NCBI GenBank assembly: GCA_964436305.1
Contig: CAYTCI010000079.1
Span: 1 to 19,073 of the forward strand
Length of the DNA stretch: 19,073 nt
Reading direction: 5' to 3'
Source of the DNA: JAKPUX01 sp964436305
GTDB lineage: Bacteria; Zhuqueibacterota; Zhuqueibacteria; Residuimicrobiales; Residuimicrobiaceae
Position numbers and translations under genes: made by a program. Shown here one piece after another: positions 1 to 7,729 of the stretch (position 1 is the stretch's first letter; the number at the start of each line of letters is the position of its first letter). Below the pieces are notes generated by a model, which was not told the DNA's origin, made no database searches, and was given only the letters and a program-made list of their open reading frames with translations.

Positions 1-1786
1 GAGCAGGTTCCGCACTCGTCACCGGGGCCGCGGCCGGGGCCGTGGCCTCTGCCGGGACCTCCCCGCCTGCTGCAGCCTTGAGGGCCGCCGAGATCGCGCG
101 CAGCCGTTCCACCTCCGGACGGATCTGGCTCTCCTCGATCTTGGTGAAGAGGATCTGCTCCTGACCGAGGGGATGGCCCGCCGCCAGCGGCCGGCTGCCG
201 CAGCCGTCCCAGGCCTGATCATGAACGCTCCCCGCCTGGCCGAGCATGGCCCAGACCTTCTCCGCCGAGAAGGGGAGGATCGGCGCCATCAGTACCGCGA
301 GGGTCTGGCAGGCCTGGATCGCGAGATGGATGGTCGTGGCGCATTTTTCGCGGTTATCCCGCGCCGTGCGCCAGGGTTCCTGGTCGTTGAAATACTTGTT
401 GGCGAACCGGGCGACATCGATCAGGGCCGCGGCCGCCTTGCGCAGCTCGTACCCCTCCAGCAGCGCGCCGATCTTTTCGGGCGCCTCCGCCAGGGTGCGG
501 ACCATCTGTTCATCGAGCCCGTCGAGCGGGCCCGGCTCCGGAACGGCACCGCCGAACTGCTTGCGCGCAAAGGTCAGGGTGCGGTTGATGAAATTGCCGA
601 GGATGTCCGCCAGCTCGCTGTTGTTGCGCGTCTGGAAATCCTCCCAGATGAAATCGGCGTCCTTGGTCTCGGGGGCATTGACCGCCAGATAATAGCGCAG
701 GGGGTCGGCCGGGAACTTGTCGAGATACTCGCCGAGCCAGACCGCGTAATTACGGCTGGTGCTGAGCTTCTCGCCCTGCAGATTGAGAAATTCGTTGGCC
801 GGGATATCCGCCGGCAGGACGTAGCCGCCATGCCCCATCAGCATCGCCGGCCAGATCACCGCATGAAAGACAATATTATCCTTGCCAATGAAATGGACCA
901 GTTTGGTGTCGGGCTGCAGCCAGTACTCCTTCCAGGCCTCGGGCCGGCCGGTTTTCTCCGCCCACTCCTTGGTGGCCGAGATGTAGCCGATCGGCGCCTC
1001 GAACCAGACGTAGATCACCTTCTCCTCATAGCCGGCCACCGGCACCTTGATGCCCCAGCTCAGGTCGCGGGTCACCGCACGCTCGCCCAGCCCTTCGTTG
1101 AACCAGCCGCGCACGTAGTTGAGGACATTCTCCTTCCACTCTTTTTTCCCCGCCAGCCACTCTTCGAGCAGCGGCTGGAATTCGTTGAGCTTGAGGAAGA
1201 GATGCTTGGTCTGGCGCAGCACCGGGGTGCTGCCGCACACCTTGCAGTAGGGATGGATCAGCTCCGTCTGCTCGAGTGAGCTGCCGCAGGCCTCGCATTG
1301 ATCGCCGCGCGCACCGGCATGATGGCAGCGCGGGCACTCGCCCTCGACAAAACGGTCGGCGAGGAAGCGGTTGCAGCTCTCGCAATAGAACTGTTCGATC
1401 GCATGCTCGACCAGATAGCCCTTGTCATAGATGACCTGGAAGAACTCCCCCGCGGTCTTGTGCTGCATCGGTGCGGAGGTGCGCGAAAAGTGATCGAAGC
1501 TCATGCCGAAGCGGGTAAAGGTGTCGAAATGATCGGCCCAGTAGCGATCGACGATCTCCTGCGGCGTCACGCCCGCCTTTTCAGCGGCGATGGCGATGGG
1601 CACCCCGTGCTCGTCGGTGCCGCAGATATAGACTACATCGCGTTTCTTGAGGCGCTGGTAGCGCACATAGACATCCGCGGGCAGATAGGCCCCGGCGAGA
1701 TGGCCGAGATGGATCGGCCCGTTGGCATAGGGCAGGGCGCTGGTGACCAGCAGGCGTTTGAAGGATTCGGGTGTCGGCGTATTCAT
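1..1786 (-). CDS. metG: Methionyl-tRNA synthetase (3' end beyond window)
   Basis: This cytoplasmic class I enzyme charges tRNA-Met with methionine. Translating from ATG 1786 gives about 595 residues before the window edge. Near residues 15-30 lies ALPYANGPIHLGH, the HIGH-motif region. Around residues 130-180 four CxxC knuckles (CESC, CPRC, CEAC, CKVC) form the two-zinc-site connective domain. WFEAPIGYISATKEW and FIGKDNIVFH follow. The KMSKS loop is KLSTSRN (plus-strand 755-769), a variant I associate with Bacteroidetes-type MetRS. After the anticodon-binding helical domain an Ala/Pro-rich linker begins at the edge, so a C-terminal tRNA-binding domain may follow outside the window; this is unseen. 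An AAAAGAG sequence upstream can serve as ribosome-binding site. It lies 21 bases after ricT in the same direction. The identification is very firm. Confidence 0.97.
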   Translation of the reverse strand, partial: MNTPTPESFKRLLVTSALPYANGPIHLGHLAGAYLPADVYVRYQRLKKRDVVYICGTDEHGVPIAIAAEKAGVTPQEIVDRYWADHFDTFTRFGMSFDHFSRTSAPMQHKTAGEFFQVIYDKGYLVEHAIEQFYCESCNRFLADRFVEGECPRCHHAGARGDQCEACGSSLEQTELIHPYCKVCGSTPVLRQTKHLFLKLNEFQPLLEEWLAGKKEWKENVLNYVRGWFNEGLGERAVTRDLSWGIKVPVAGYEEKVIYVWFEAPIGYISATKEWAEKTGRPEAWKEYWLQPDTKLVHFIGKDNIVFHAVIWPAMLMGHGGYVLPADIPANEFLNLQGEKLSTSRNYAVWLGEYLDKFPADPLRYYLAVNAPETKDADFIWEDFQTRNNSELADILGNFINRTLTFARKQFGGAVPEPGPLDGLDEQMVRTLAEAPEKIGALLEGYELRKAAAALIDVARFANKYFNDQEPWRTARDNREKCATTIHLAIQACQTLAVLMAPILPFSAEKVWAMLGQAGSVHDQAWDGCGSRPLAAGHPLGQEQILFTKIEESQIRPEVERLRAISAALKAAAGGEVPAEATAPAAAPVTSAEPA

Positions 1787-1807
1787 CGCAATTTTCTCTT
1801 TTCCGTG

Positions 1808-2626
1808 CTATTCCGCTTCCGGGGCGGAGATCAGGGTGAAATTTTCCATCTCCGCCGGATCAAAGGTCTCCTGTTTTTCCGGCGAAAAGGAGAGGGTGAT
1901 GCGCTCGTTAAAGACATCGACGTGGACGACGCGGCCCTCGCCGAGGGGGGTCTGGAACCGGGAGTCGACCCGCGGCAGTTTCGACATCTGGCGGCGATAG
2001 AAATCGCGTTCGTACATCAGGCAGCAGAGCAGCCGGCCGCAGAGCCCGGAGAGCTTTTGCGGATTCAGGGGCAGATTCTGCTCCTTGGCGCACTGGGTGG
2101 TGATCGGCTCGAACTCCTTGAGAAAGGTCGTGCAGCACAGCTTGCGGCCGCAGGTGCCGTACCCGCCGACCCGCTTGGCCTCGTCGCGCACGCCGATCTG
2201 GCGCAGCTCGATGCGCACCTTGAAGACGTTGGCGAGATATTTTACCAGCTCGCGAAAATCGACCCGCTTCTCCGCGGTGAAATAAAAGGTCACCTTGTTG
2301 CCGTCAAACTGGTACTCCACATCCACCAGCTTCATCTCGAGGCCGGTTTCGGCAATCCGCTTGCGGCAGATCTGATAGGCGTCGAATTCCCGGCTGCGGT
2401 TCTGGTGGTAGACATCAAGATCGCGCGGGGTCGGCTTGCGCAGGATGTTGCGCAGCACCGCATCCCCCCGTTTGCGCTCCAGCACCGAGCCGAGCTGATT
2501 CACCACTCCGAGATCCTCGCCCTTCTCCGCTTCGACGATCGCAAAGTCACCCGGCCGGAAGGGAAATTCCTGCGGATTGGCATAGATATCCTTGCGTTCC
2601 CCCTTGAAGACAATTTCAACCATCAT
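1808..2626 (-). CDS. ricT: PSP1-domain protein RicT/YaaT
   Basis: This is the RicT (YaaT) family, 272 residues, close to the usual length. In Bacillus subtilis RicT acts with RicA and RicF in an Fe-S-bearing complex that influences RNase Y-dependent mRNA processing; whether that role holds here is inference. The cysteine signature is intact: GTCGRKLCC near residue 160 and LCGRLLCC near residue 200, separated by the conserved KEQNLPLNPQKLSG stretch. The start ATG overlaps the holB stop as ATGA (2626-2623), implying translational coupling; a second ATG follows immediately and would shorten the protein by one residue. metG follows after 21 bases. The holB-ricT neighbourhood is conserved in many bacteria and supports the call. 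Confidence 0.93.
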   Translation of the reverse strand: MMVEIVFKGERKDIYANPQEFPFRPGDFAIVEAEKGEDLGVVNQLGSVLERKRGDAVLRNILRKPTPRDLDVYHQNRSREFDAYQICRKRIAETGLEMKLVDVEYQFDGNKVTFYFTAEKRVDFRELVKYLANVFKVRIELRQIGVRDEAKRVGGYGTCGRKLCCTTFLKEFEPITTQCAKEQNLPLNPQKLSGLCGRLLCCLMYERDFYRRQMSKLPRVDSRFQTPLGEGRVVHVDVFNERITLSFSPEKQETFDPAEMENFTLISAPEAE

Positions 2627-3717
2627 ACCGTTCGGCCTTTGAGAAGTAAACTTGCATTCAGCCGCGTCAGCAGCACCACCAGAATCAGGGTGGGATGCAC
2701 GTTGCGGTCGAGCATTTCAATCGACTTTTCCAGTTCAGCAAAGATCGCGTCGAAGCGGATCTCGCTGAACGCCTTGACAAAATTGGTCATCACCTCGAGC
2801 TGGTCGATATTGACCAGCTGATTCTGCGCGGCCGCCTCGGGATTGGCAGTGAGCACCAGGGCGTCGCGGAACCAGACCAGCATCAGACTGTAAAAATCAC
2901 GCTGTTCGCGTTTGTCGAGTTCATCGAGCACCTGCTCCGCCCATTCGATGCGCGTCCCGTCGTCCTTGAGGCAAATGCGCAGCGCCTCGATGACGAGATT
3001 GCGGCGCTCCTGCAGGTTCTCCTCGAGCAGCTCCAGGGCGTGGCGAAAGTTGCCCTGGGCGATGCGCGCCACCAGCTGCGCCTGCTCTTCGGTCGTCCCC
3101 TTGCGCGCGATCAACGCCGATGCGACCTCCGCGTTGGTCAGCAGGGTCAGGTCGATCCGTTGACAGCGCGAGAGGATCGTCGGCAGCAGCCCGGCATCGC
3201 GCGAGGAGGTCAGGATCATCTGCATCTCGGCCGGGGGCTCCTCGAGGATTTTCAGGAGGGCATTGCTCGCCTCCGGCGTCATCCGGTCGGCCTCGGCGAT
3301 GATCACCACCCGACGCCCCTCGAGCGGCTTGAGGCCGCTGACGCGCCGCAGCTCGCGGATGCGCTCGATGCCGATGGTCGGCGCCGCCCACGGCAGCTCG
3401 CGCTGGTAGGGATCACGGACGAGGCTGTCCAGCACCCGGCGCTCCTCCTCGACACTCGCCGTCTTGGGCATGGGGAAGAGGTAGAGCAGATCGGGATGCT
3501 CGAACCGGCTGGCGCGCCGGCAGGCGCTGCACTGGTCACAGGGCTTGTCGCCGGTGCCGCTGCAGAGAAGCGCCTTGGCCATCTCGATGGCGAGTGCCTC
3601 TTTGCCGACGCCGGCAGGGCCGGTAAAAAGATAGGCGTGCGGGATCCGGCCGGTTTGCAGCGCCCGCGCCAGGATCTCCTTCGGCCGGTTCTGGCCGATG
3701 ATCTGTGTGAAACTCAT
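2623..3717 (-). CDS. holB: DNA polymerase III delta' subunit
   Basis: This 364-residue AAA+ protein is a clamp-loader subunit that helps load the beta sliding clamp at the replication fork. The Walker A-like loop GPAGVGKE (about residues 33-40) has Glu after the Lys where an ATPase would have Ser or Thr, and the Walker B region reads IIAEADRM; both fit the non-hydrolysing delta' subunit rather than DnaX. Cys52, Cys60, Cys63 and Cys66 form the zinc module. ASNALLKILEEPP and the SRC motif (ILSRCQRI, near residue 170) are present. The C-terminal third is the helical collar domain. Start ATG 3717 is preceded by GAAAGAG. It ends in an ATGA overlap with ricT and lies 40 bases after the envC-like gene, so all four minus-strand genes may share one transcript. 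Confidence 0.95.
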   Translation of the reverse strand: MSFTQIIGQNRPKEILARALQTGRIPHAYLFTGPAGVGKEALAIEMAKALLCSGTGDKPCDQCSACRRASRFEHPDLLYLFPMPKTASVEEERRVLDSLVRDPYQRELPWAAPTIGIERIRELRRVSGLKPLEGRRVVIIAEADRMTPEASNALLKILEEPPAEMQMILTSSRDAGLLPTILSRCQRIDLTLLTNAEVASALIARKGTTEEQAQLVARIAQGNFRHALELLEENLQERRNLVIEALRICLKDDGTRIEWAEQVLDELDKREQRDFYSLMLVWFRDALVLTANPEAAAQNQLVNIDQLEVMTNFVKAFSEIRFDAIFAELEKSIEMLDRNVHPTLILVVLLTRLNASLLLKGRTV

Positions 3718-3757
3718 GATTCTCTTTCAGGCCTGGAGAGGGGAACGCAGCCGCATC

Positions 3758-4954
3758 TTACCCCAGCCATTCCTCAGGGTTCAGATTGTGCGTATTTTTC
3801 CAGATTTGAAAATGAAGGACCGGACCGTTGAACGAACCCGATTCGCCGACGGTGCCGATCGCCTGGCCCTGCCGAACCGGATCATCCTGGCTGACGCGGA
3901 TCTCTTCCAGATGCGTATAGACCGTATAAAAACCATCGCCGTGACTGATGATGACAATATTGCCGCTGCCGCGCTGCCAGGTGATCGTCTGCACCTGGCC
4001 GTCGCCCACCGCCACCACCGTACCGCCCTCCCGGGCCTTGATATCGATGCCGAGATTCTCGGTGATGGTATTGAGCTCGGGATGGCGCTGCCGGCCGAAA
4101 CGGCTGACCACAGCGCCGCGCACCGGCCAGGTCAGCCGGCCCTTCATGCCGGCAAAACGGCCGCTGTAGATAACCGGGGGCGCCACCACCGCCGCAGGCT
4201 GTTGCGGCTTGCGGGTTACAGCGCTCAAACGCGCCTGCTCGGCCCTGGTGATCAGGGCCAGAATCTGCTTTTCCGAGGCCCGGCTGTCACGCAGCCGCTG
4301 CTCCAGCACCTTTTTGTCCTTGCGCACCGAAAGGAGATAGGCCGACCGCTTCTCGCGGCTGCTCCGCAAGGCCTGCTCCTCGGCCGTCCGCTCGGTCAGT
4401 GCCCGGGCTTTGTCCAGCCGCTCCTGGCGCAGATAGCTCTCTTCCTTCTCCAGCTGCTGCTGCCGCAGGGCCAGCGACTGCAGGTTACGCCGGTCGGCTT
4501 CGGCGATCATCTTCTGGTAGCGCAGCCAGACCTGGGCCTGCTGCAGCGAACGGATGCTGAGCAGCAGATCGATCTCCTGCGCCCGGCCGTGCTTGTAAAA
4601 GGAGACCAGCCGTTTTCGCACCCGCGAGGCCAGGGTATCCTTTTGTGCAGCCATTGAACGGACCCGCTGACCGCGCAGCTCTACCTGCTGTGCCAGCCGG
4701 TCGACATCCTGGTTGAGCTCGCTGAGATAGGCGTGCGAGACATCGATCTCGCGGTCCAGCCTGGCCAGATAGTCGGTGGCGGCCTTCTCGTCACGCTTGC
4801 GCTGCTTGAGGGCCGATTCCTGCCGCTTGATCTCATCCCGGATGTTCTGCAACTCCGACTTGCGCCGCGCCGCCTCCCTGGGGGTCTCGGCGGTCAAAAC
4901 CGGGGCCAGCAGGAGCGGCAGCAGAACGGCGAGGGCTGTGCACGCTCGTCTCAT
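3758..4954 (-). CDS. envC: EnvC-like periplasmic M23/LytM factor
   Basis: The 398-residue protein has an N-terminal signal peptide (MRRACTALAVLLPLLLAPVLTA), a long charged coiled coil (about residues 25-240) and a C-terminal LytM/M23 domain (about 270-398). EnvC proteins are recruited to the division site and activate cell-wall amidases instead of cutting peptidoglycan. The sequence favours that role: the metal-binding HxxxD motif reads NLGID (His to Asn), and the late HxH motif reads VLH (first His to Val), while the YTH histidine is retained. It ends in NPEEWLG, like EnvC. The start is the only one that gives a signal peptide; an AAGGGA sequence lies just upstream. It is the first gene of the minus-strand group. 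A weakly active endopeptidase cannot be excluded from sequence alone. Confidence 0.88.
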   Translation of the reverse strand: MRRACTALAVLLPLLLAPVLTAETPREAARRKSELQNIRDEIKRQESALKQRKRDEKAATDYLARLDREIDVSHAYLSELNQDVDRLAQQVELRGQRVRSMAAQKDTLASRVRKRLVSFYKHGRAQEIDLLLSIRSLQQAQVWLRYQKMIAEADRRNLQSLALRQQQLEKEESYLRQERLDKARALTERTAEEQALRSSREKRSAYLLSVRKDKKVLEQRLRDSRASEKQILALITRAEQARLSAVTRKPQQPAAVVAPPVIYSGRFAGMKGRLTWPVRGAVVSRFGRQRHPELNTITENLGIDIKAREGGTVVAVGDGQVQTITWQRGSGNIVIISHGDGFYTVYTHLEEIRVSQDDPVRQGQAIGTVGESGSFNGPVLHFQIWKNTHNLNPEEWLG

Positions 4955-5070
4955 CCCGTCCCTTCTGCAGATCTCTATACTTGTTAGAAAATAATACTCT
5001 ATGCAGACAAATGCAACAGAAAACCTGCGGCCGGTTGGCGGGTGAGCGCAAGGGGCGGGGGCGGGAGCGG

Positions 5071-5087
5071 CGCCGGCAAGGCCGGCG
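5071..5087. other. GC hairpin between divergent genes
   Basis: A perfect 7-base-pair inverted repeat (5071-5077 with 5081-5087, three-base loop) sits between the divergently transcribed envC-like and cNMP-fold genes. It follows a G-rich stretch (5052-5070). No T-run follows on either strand, so it is not a typical intrinsic terminator. Function is unknown. Confidence 0.35.
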
Positions 5088-5132
5088 GATGCGCAAGGGG
5101 TGCAGCCAGGCTCGGGAGCGGCTGCAAAGACC

Positions 5133-5161
5133 TTGATTTCTACCGCCGCGAATGGTATATT
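5133..5161 (+). promoter_or_regulatory. Sigma70-type promoter, probably leaderless transcript
   Basis: The -35 box is TTGATT (5133-5138), the spacer is exactly 17 bases, and the -10 box is TATATT (5156-5161), preceded by an extended -10 TGG. Transcription would start about seven bases later, near 5168, beside the ATG at 5169. No Shine-Dalgarno sequence precedes that ATG. The prediction is a leaderless mRNA for the cNMP-fold/permease pair. Confidence 0.65.
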
Positions 5162-5168
5162 TATCCTT

Positions 5169-5687
5169 ATGAAAGCCCACCGCCCATCCGCGCCCGCCGG
5201 CGCCGGTCAGCCCTGCACCCTCGAGGAATTGCGCCCCCTCCATGCCTTTGACCGTCTGCTGCCGGCCGGACTCAAGCGTCTGCAGCCCTGGCTGCACGCC
5301 CGCACCTATGGCCCCGGCGACCGGCTCTATGCGCAAGGCGAGCCCGCCCTGATCCTCTTCTTTCTCCTCAGCGGCTCCCTCGCCCTGGAGGTCGAGGAGA
5401 AGGCCGGCCATCCCGAACGCCTCAAGATCGTCCTGCGCGGAGAGGCCTGCGGCGCCGCGGCCCTGCTGGGCGAGGCCTTTTATGGCGAGAACTGCCGCGC
5501 CCTCGAGAGCAGCCGGGTGGCGGTGCTGCCGCAAACCGGCTTCGAACACCTGCTGGCGGCCGAGCCGGCCCTTGCCTGCGCCCTGCTGCAGGGAGTGCTC
5601 GGCGAGAGCCTGGAGGAGTGGCGCAAGGCCCAGAGGAATTACGCCAGCCTGACCGACCATCTCACCCGCGCCAATATCATCGTCTGA
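5169..5687 (+). CDS. Single-domain cyclic-nucleotide-binding (CRP/FNR-fold) protein
   Basis: The 172-residue protein has one cNMP-binding beta-roll: YGPGDRLYAQGEPA (the typical PGDxLxxxGE entry), LFFLLSGSLAL (FxLxxG), then GEACGAAALLGEAF and CRALESSRVAVLP in place of the phosphate-binding cassette. The cassette is degenerate but keeps the Gly-Glu and an Arg-Ala, so nucleotide binding is uncertain. Only about 30 helical residues follow, ending TDHLTRANIIV, and there is no helix-turn-helix; it is therefore not a CRP-type transcription factor. I chose ATG 5169 over the in-frame ATG at 5100 because a strong promoter occupies 5133-5161 and residues before 5169 do not look like this fold. A membrane protein starts 26 bases downstream, so the pair is probably one operon. 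The partner it regulates is unknown. Confidence 0.8.
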   Translation: MKAHRPSAPAGAGQPCTLEELRPLHAFDRLLPAGLKRLQPWLHARTYGPGDRLYAQGEPALILFFLLSGSLALEVEEKAGHPERLKIVLRGEACGAAALLGEAFYGENCRALESSRVAVLPQTGFEHLLAAEPALACALLQGVLGESLEEWRKAQRNYASLTDHLTRANIIV

Positions 5688-5713
5688 AGCGGAGCCGTCC
5701 ACCCGGAGCAGCC

Positions 5714-6694
5714 ATGTCCTTTTCGATCCATCTCACCTCCACCAAGCTGCGTCAGTACGGGACCACCGCGGCCCTGGCCGTCGCCCTGCTGCTTGTGCTC
5801 TGGCTTGTTCCGCTCCTCTCCCCCGCCCTCCTGCGTCTGCTCCTGCTGACCCTCTTTCTTGCCGGCCTCCTGCCGGCCCTGCCCCGCCCGCGCCGATTGC
5901 GCCGCCTGCGCGGCGGGGTGCCGCTCCTGATCGTCATCGTCTGTTATCTGGCGCTCGATCTCGGGATAACCGGCTCCATCGAGCTCTCCCCGCCGGCGGC
6001 CTCGGACGCCAGCCAGCGCGGCGATGCCGGACTGCTCGAACGGCAGCTCACCGCCGGCCGTGGCGAACTGCTGGAGTTCATCCAGCGGGCCGGCCGGCTC
6101 CTCTGGCCGGCGCCGGCCACCGTGCTGCTCGGACTGCTCTTCGCTCTGCTCCTGATCGCTCTGTGGCCAAGGCTGGTACACCGGCTGCTGCAGCGGACGG
6201 ACAACCTTGCCCTCAGCCGGCGCACCTGGCAGCTGCGCGAGCTGCCGCGGCGCTTCGGGCCGTGGATCCGCAGTGAAACCCTGCGCGCCCTGCTGCTGGC
6301 GGCGATCTGGGGCGCTGGCACCTGGCTGCTCGGCTACTCGCATCCCGCCGCGGCGGCGCTGCTGATGGGCCTCGGCAGTCCGACCCCCTTCTGGGGCCCG
6401 CTGCTCGCGGCGGGCTTGAGCCTCTTTTTCGCTGCGGGGGTGCGCCAGCTGCTCTTCCAGTCCGCGGGCGCGGCCATCGTCTTCGCCGTCGCCTGGCTCA
6501 CCAGCCATCTCCTGCTCGCTCTCCGCCTGGACGCGGTGCGGCCGCCCGTGCCCCGGGGCGCCCTGCTCCTCTGCGCCATGGGCGGCTACGCCCTCGCCGG
6601 CATCGGCGGCTTTTTCCTCGCCGCCCCCCTGCTCACCGCCGCCCTCCACCTCCAGGCCGCCCTTCAGCCGCCAACCACCACGCCGCACCCCTGA
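5714..6694 (+). CDS. PerM/AI-2E-family-like membrane protein
   Basis: The 326-residue protein has seven or eight hydrophobic segments: a long pair near residues 18-58, then about 69-87, 133-152, 190-220, 225-243, 253-271 and 282-313. The C-terminal pattern, GGYALAGIGGFFLAAPLLTA, resembles the end of AI-2E transporter/PerM (UPF0118) proteins, and the position of the loop near residues 88-130 fits loosely. The similarity is structural rather than strong, so the substrate cannot be named. ATG 5714 has a well-placed GGAG; the longer frame from 5618 would run through the preceding gene and was rejected. It follows the cNMP-fold gene by 26 bases, which suggests the small protein may modulate it. 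The gene is unusually rich in Leu and Ala. An uncharacterised integral membrane protein is the fallback call. Confidence 0.72.
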   Translation: MSFSIHLTSTKLRQYGTTAALAVALLLVLWLVPLLSPALLRLLLLTLFLAGLLPALPRPRRLRRLRGGVPLLIVIVCYLALDLGITGSIELSPPAASDASQRGDAGLLERQLTAGRGELLEFIQRAGRLLWPAPATVLLGLLFALLLIALWPRLVHRLLQRTDNLALSRRTWQLRELPRRFGPWIRSETLRALLLAAIWGAGTWLLGYSHPAAAALLMGLGSPTPFWGPLLAAGLSLFFAAGVRQLLFQSAGAAIVFAVAWLTSHLLLALRLDAVRPPVPRGALLLCAMGGYALAGIGGFFLAAPLLTAALHLQAALQPPTTTPHP

Positions 6695-6734
6695 AGCCCT
6701 TGCAGCACCACCGGCCCGGCTCGCGACAATTATC

Positions 6735-6763
6735 TTGATTATTTGGCTCTTTTTTAATATCTT
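6735..6763 (+). promoter_or_regulatory. Candidate promoter for pheA-pfp
   Basis: An AT-rich island (6721-6780) stands out in GC-rich DNA between two plus-strand genes. TTGATT at 6735-6740 is followed after 17 bases by TATCTT (6758-6763, four of six consensus bases). Other -10-like hexamers (such as TAATAT) overlap, so the exact box is uncertain. The leader would be about 25 bases. I see no attenuator or leader peptide. Confidence 0.45.
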
Positions 6764-6793
6764 TTAGTTTTAATTTTAACCGGATGGCCAGCC

Positions 6794-7684
6794 ATGGCAG
6801 CGAATGCTCGCGCAGATACCCTCTCCATCGCCTTTCAGGGCGAACACGATGCCTACAGCGAACTGGCCGCCCTCAAGTTCTTTGGCGACGACGCCTCCTG
6901 TCTCCCCTGCCCCGATTTTGAGGGGGTTTTCGCCGCAGTGATCTCCGGCACCACCCGCTTCGGGATCCTCCCGGTCGAAAACTCCTCCACAGGCAGCATC
7001 CACGTCAATTACGACCTGCTCCTCCAGCATCAGGTCGCCATCACCGGCGAGGTCTTTTATCCCGTCGACCACCAGCTGATCGCCCATCCCGGCGTCCGCT
7101 TGCAGGAGATCCGGACGATCTACTCGCATCCCCAGGCCCTCGAGCAATGCCGTCATTTCATCGCCTCGCTCGCGGGGGTGCGTGCCCTGCCCGCCTTCGA
7201 TACCGCCGGCAGCGTGCGCATGATCCTCGAGGACCAGATGCGCGACTGCGCCGCCATCGCCAGCCGCCGTGCCGCCCGGGTCGCCGGTATGCAGATCCTG
7301 TGCGAGAACATCCAGGATATCGCGGAGAATATCACCCGCTTCCTCATCATCAGCCGCGATCCGCAGCCACAGCCCGGCGCCAACAAGACCTCGATCGTCT
7401 TCGCCATGAAAAACCTGCCGGGAGCCTTGTACAAGAGCCTCAGTGCGTTTGCGCTCCGGGACATCGATCTCCTCAAGATCGAATCGCGCCCCTGGCGCGG
7501 CCGGCCGTTCGAATATATCTTTTATCTCGACTTCCGCGGCACACTGGAAGAACAATCCTGCCGCAACGCCCTGCGCCATCTCGAGGAGATGACCAGTTTT
7601 GTCAAAATCTTGGGTTCCTACGCCGAGGGCGATGGCCTCGATCCGGCCGCCCGGCAAGGGCAAACCGCAGCAGCGGCGCACTGA
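6794..7684 (+). CDS. pheA: Prephenate dehydratase (monofunctional, with ACT domain)
   Basis: This enzyme converts prephenate to phenylpyruvate, the committed step to phenylalanine. The 296-residue product begins with the catalytic domain (IAFQGEHDAYSELAA, GILPVENSSTGSIHVNYDLL, YSHPQALEQCRHF) and contains the conserved NITRFLII motif near residue 180. A C-terminal ACT domain follows (about residues 198-275) with GALYKSLSAFALRDIDL and the ESRP motif that binds phenylalanine in this family, so feedback inhibition is expected. There is no chorismate mutase domain, unlike enterobacterial PheA. The start is ATG 6794; an ATG ten bases upstream is out of frame. The Shine-Dalgarno is weak. pfp follows after 45 bases on the same strand. 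Confidence 0.96.
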   Translation: MAANARADTLSIAFQGEHDAYSELAALKFFGDDASCLPCPDFEGVFAAVISGTTRFGILPVENSSTGSIHVNYDLLLQHQVAITGEVFYPVDHQLIAHPGVRLQEIRTIYSHPQALEQCRHFIASLAGVRALPAFDTAGSVRMILEDQMRDCAAIASRRAARVAGMQILCENIQDIAENITRFLIISRDPQPQPGANKTSIVFAMKNLPGALYKSLSAFALRDIDLLKIESRPWRGRPFEYIFYLDFRGTLEEQSCRNALRHLEEMTSFVKILGSYAEGDGLDPAARQGQTAAAAH

Positions 7685-7729
7685 ACCCCGTATCCTTTGA
7701 CCCACCACCTCACTAACAGGAGTACGACC

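Noticed and set aside
173..2821. Long plus-strand open frames opposite metG, ricT and holB (173-1279 and 1298-2821)
   Set aside because: They mirror well-conserved minus-strand genes and show no family features of their own.
4955..5040. A sigma70 promoter for the envC-like gene (TTGCAT ... TATTAT on the minus strand)
   Set aside because: The AT-rich stretch is suggestive, but the spacing between the best boxes is 14 bases, too short for a confident call.
5100..5168. N-terminal extension of the cNMP-fold protein from ATG 5100
   Set aside because: The segment contains a strong promoter, shows no family similarity and has no ribosome-binding site.
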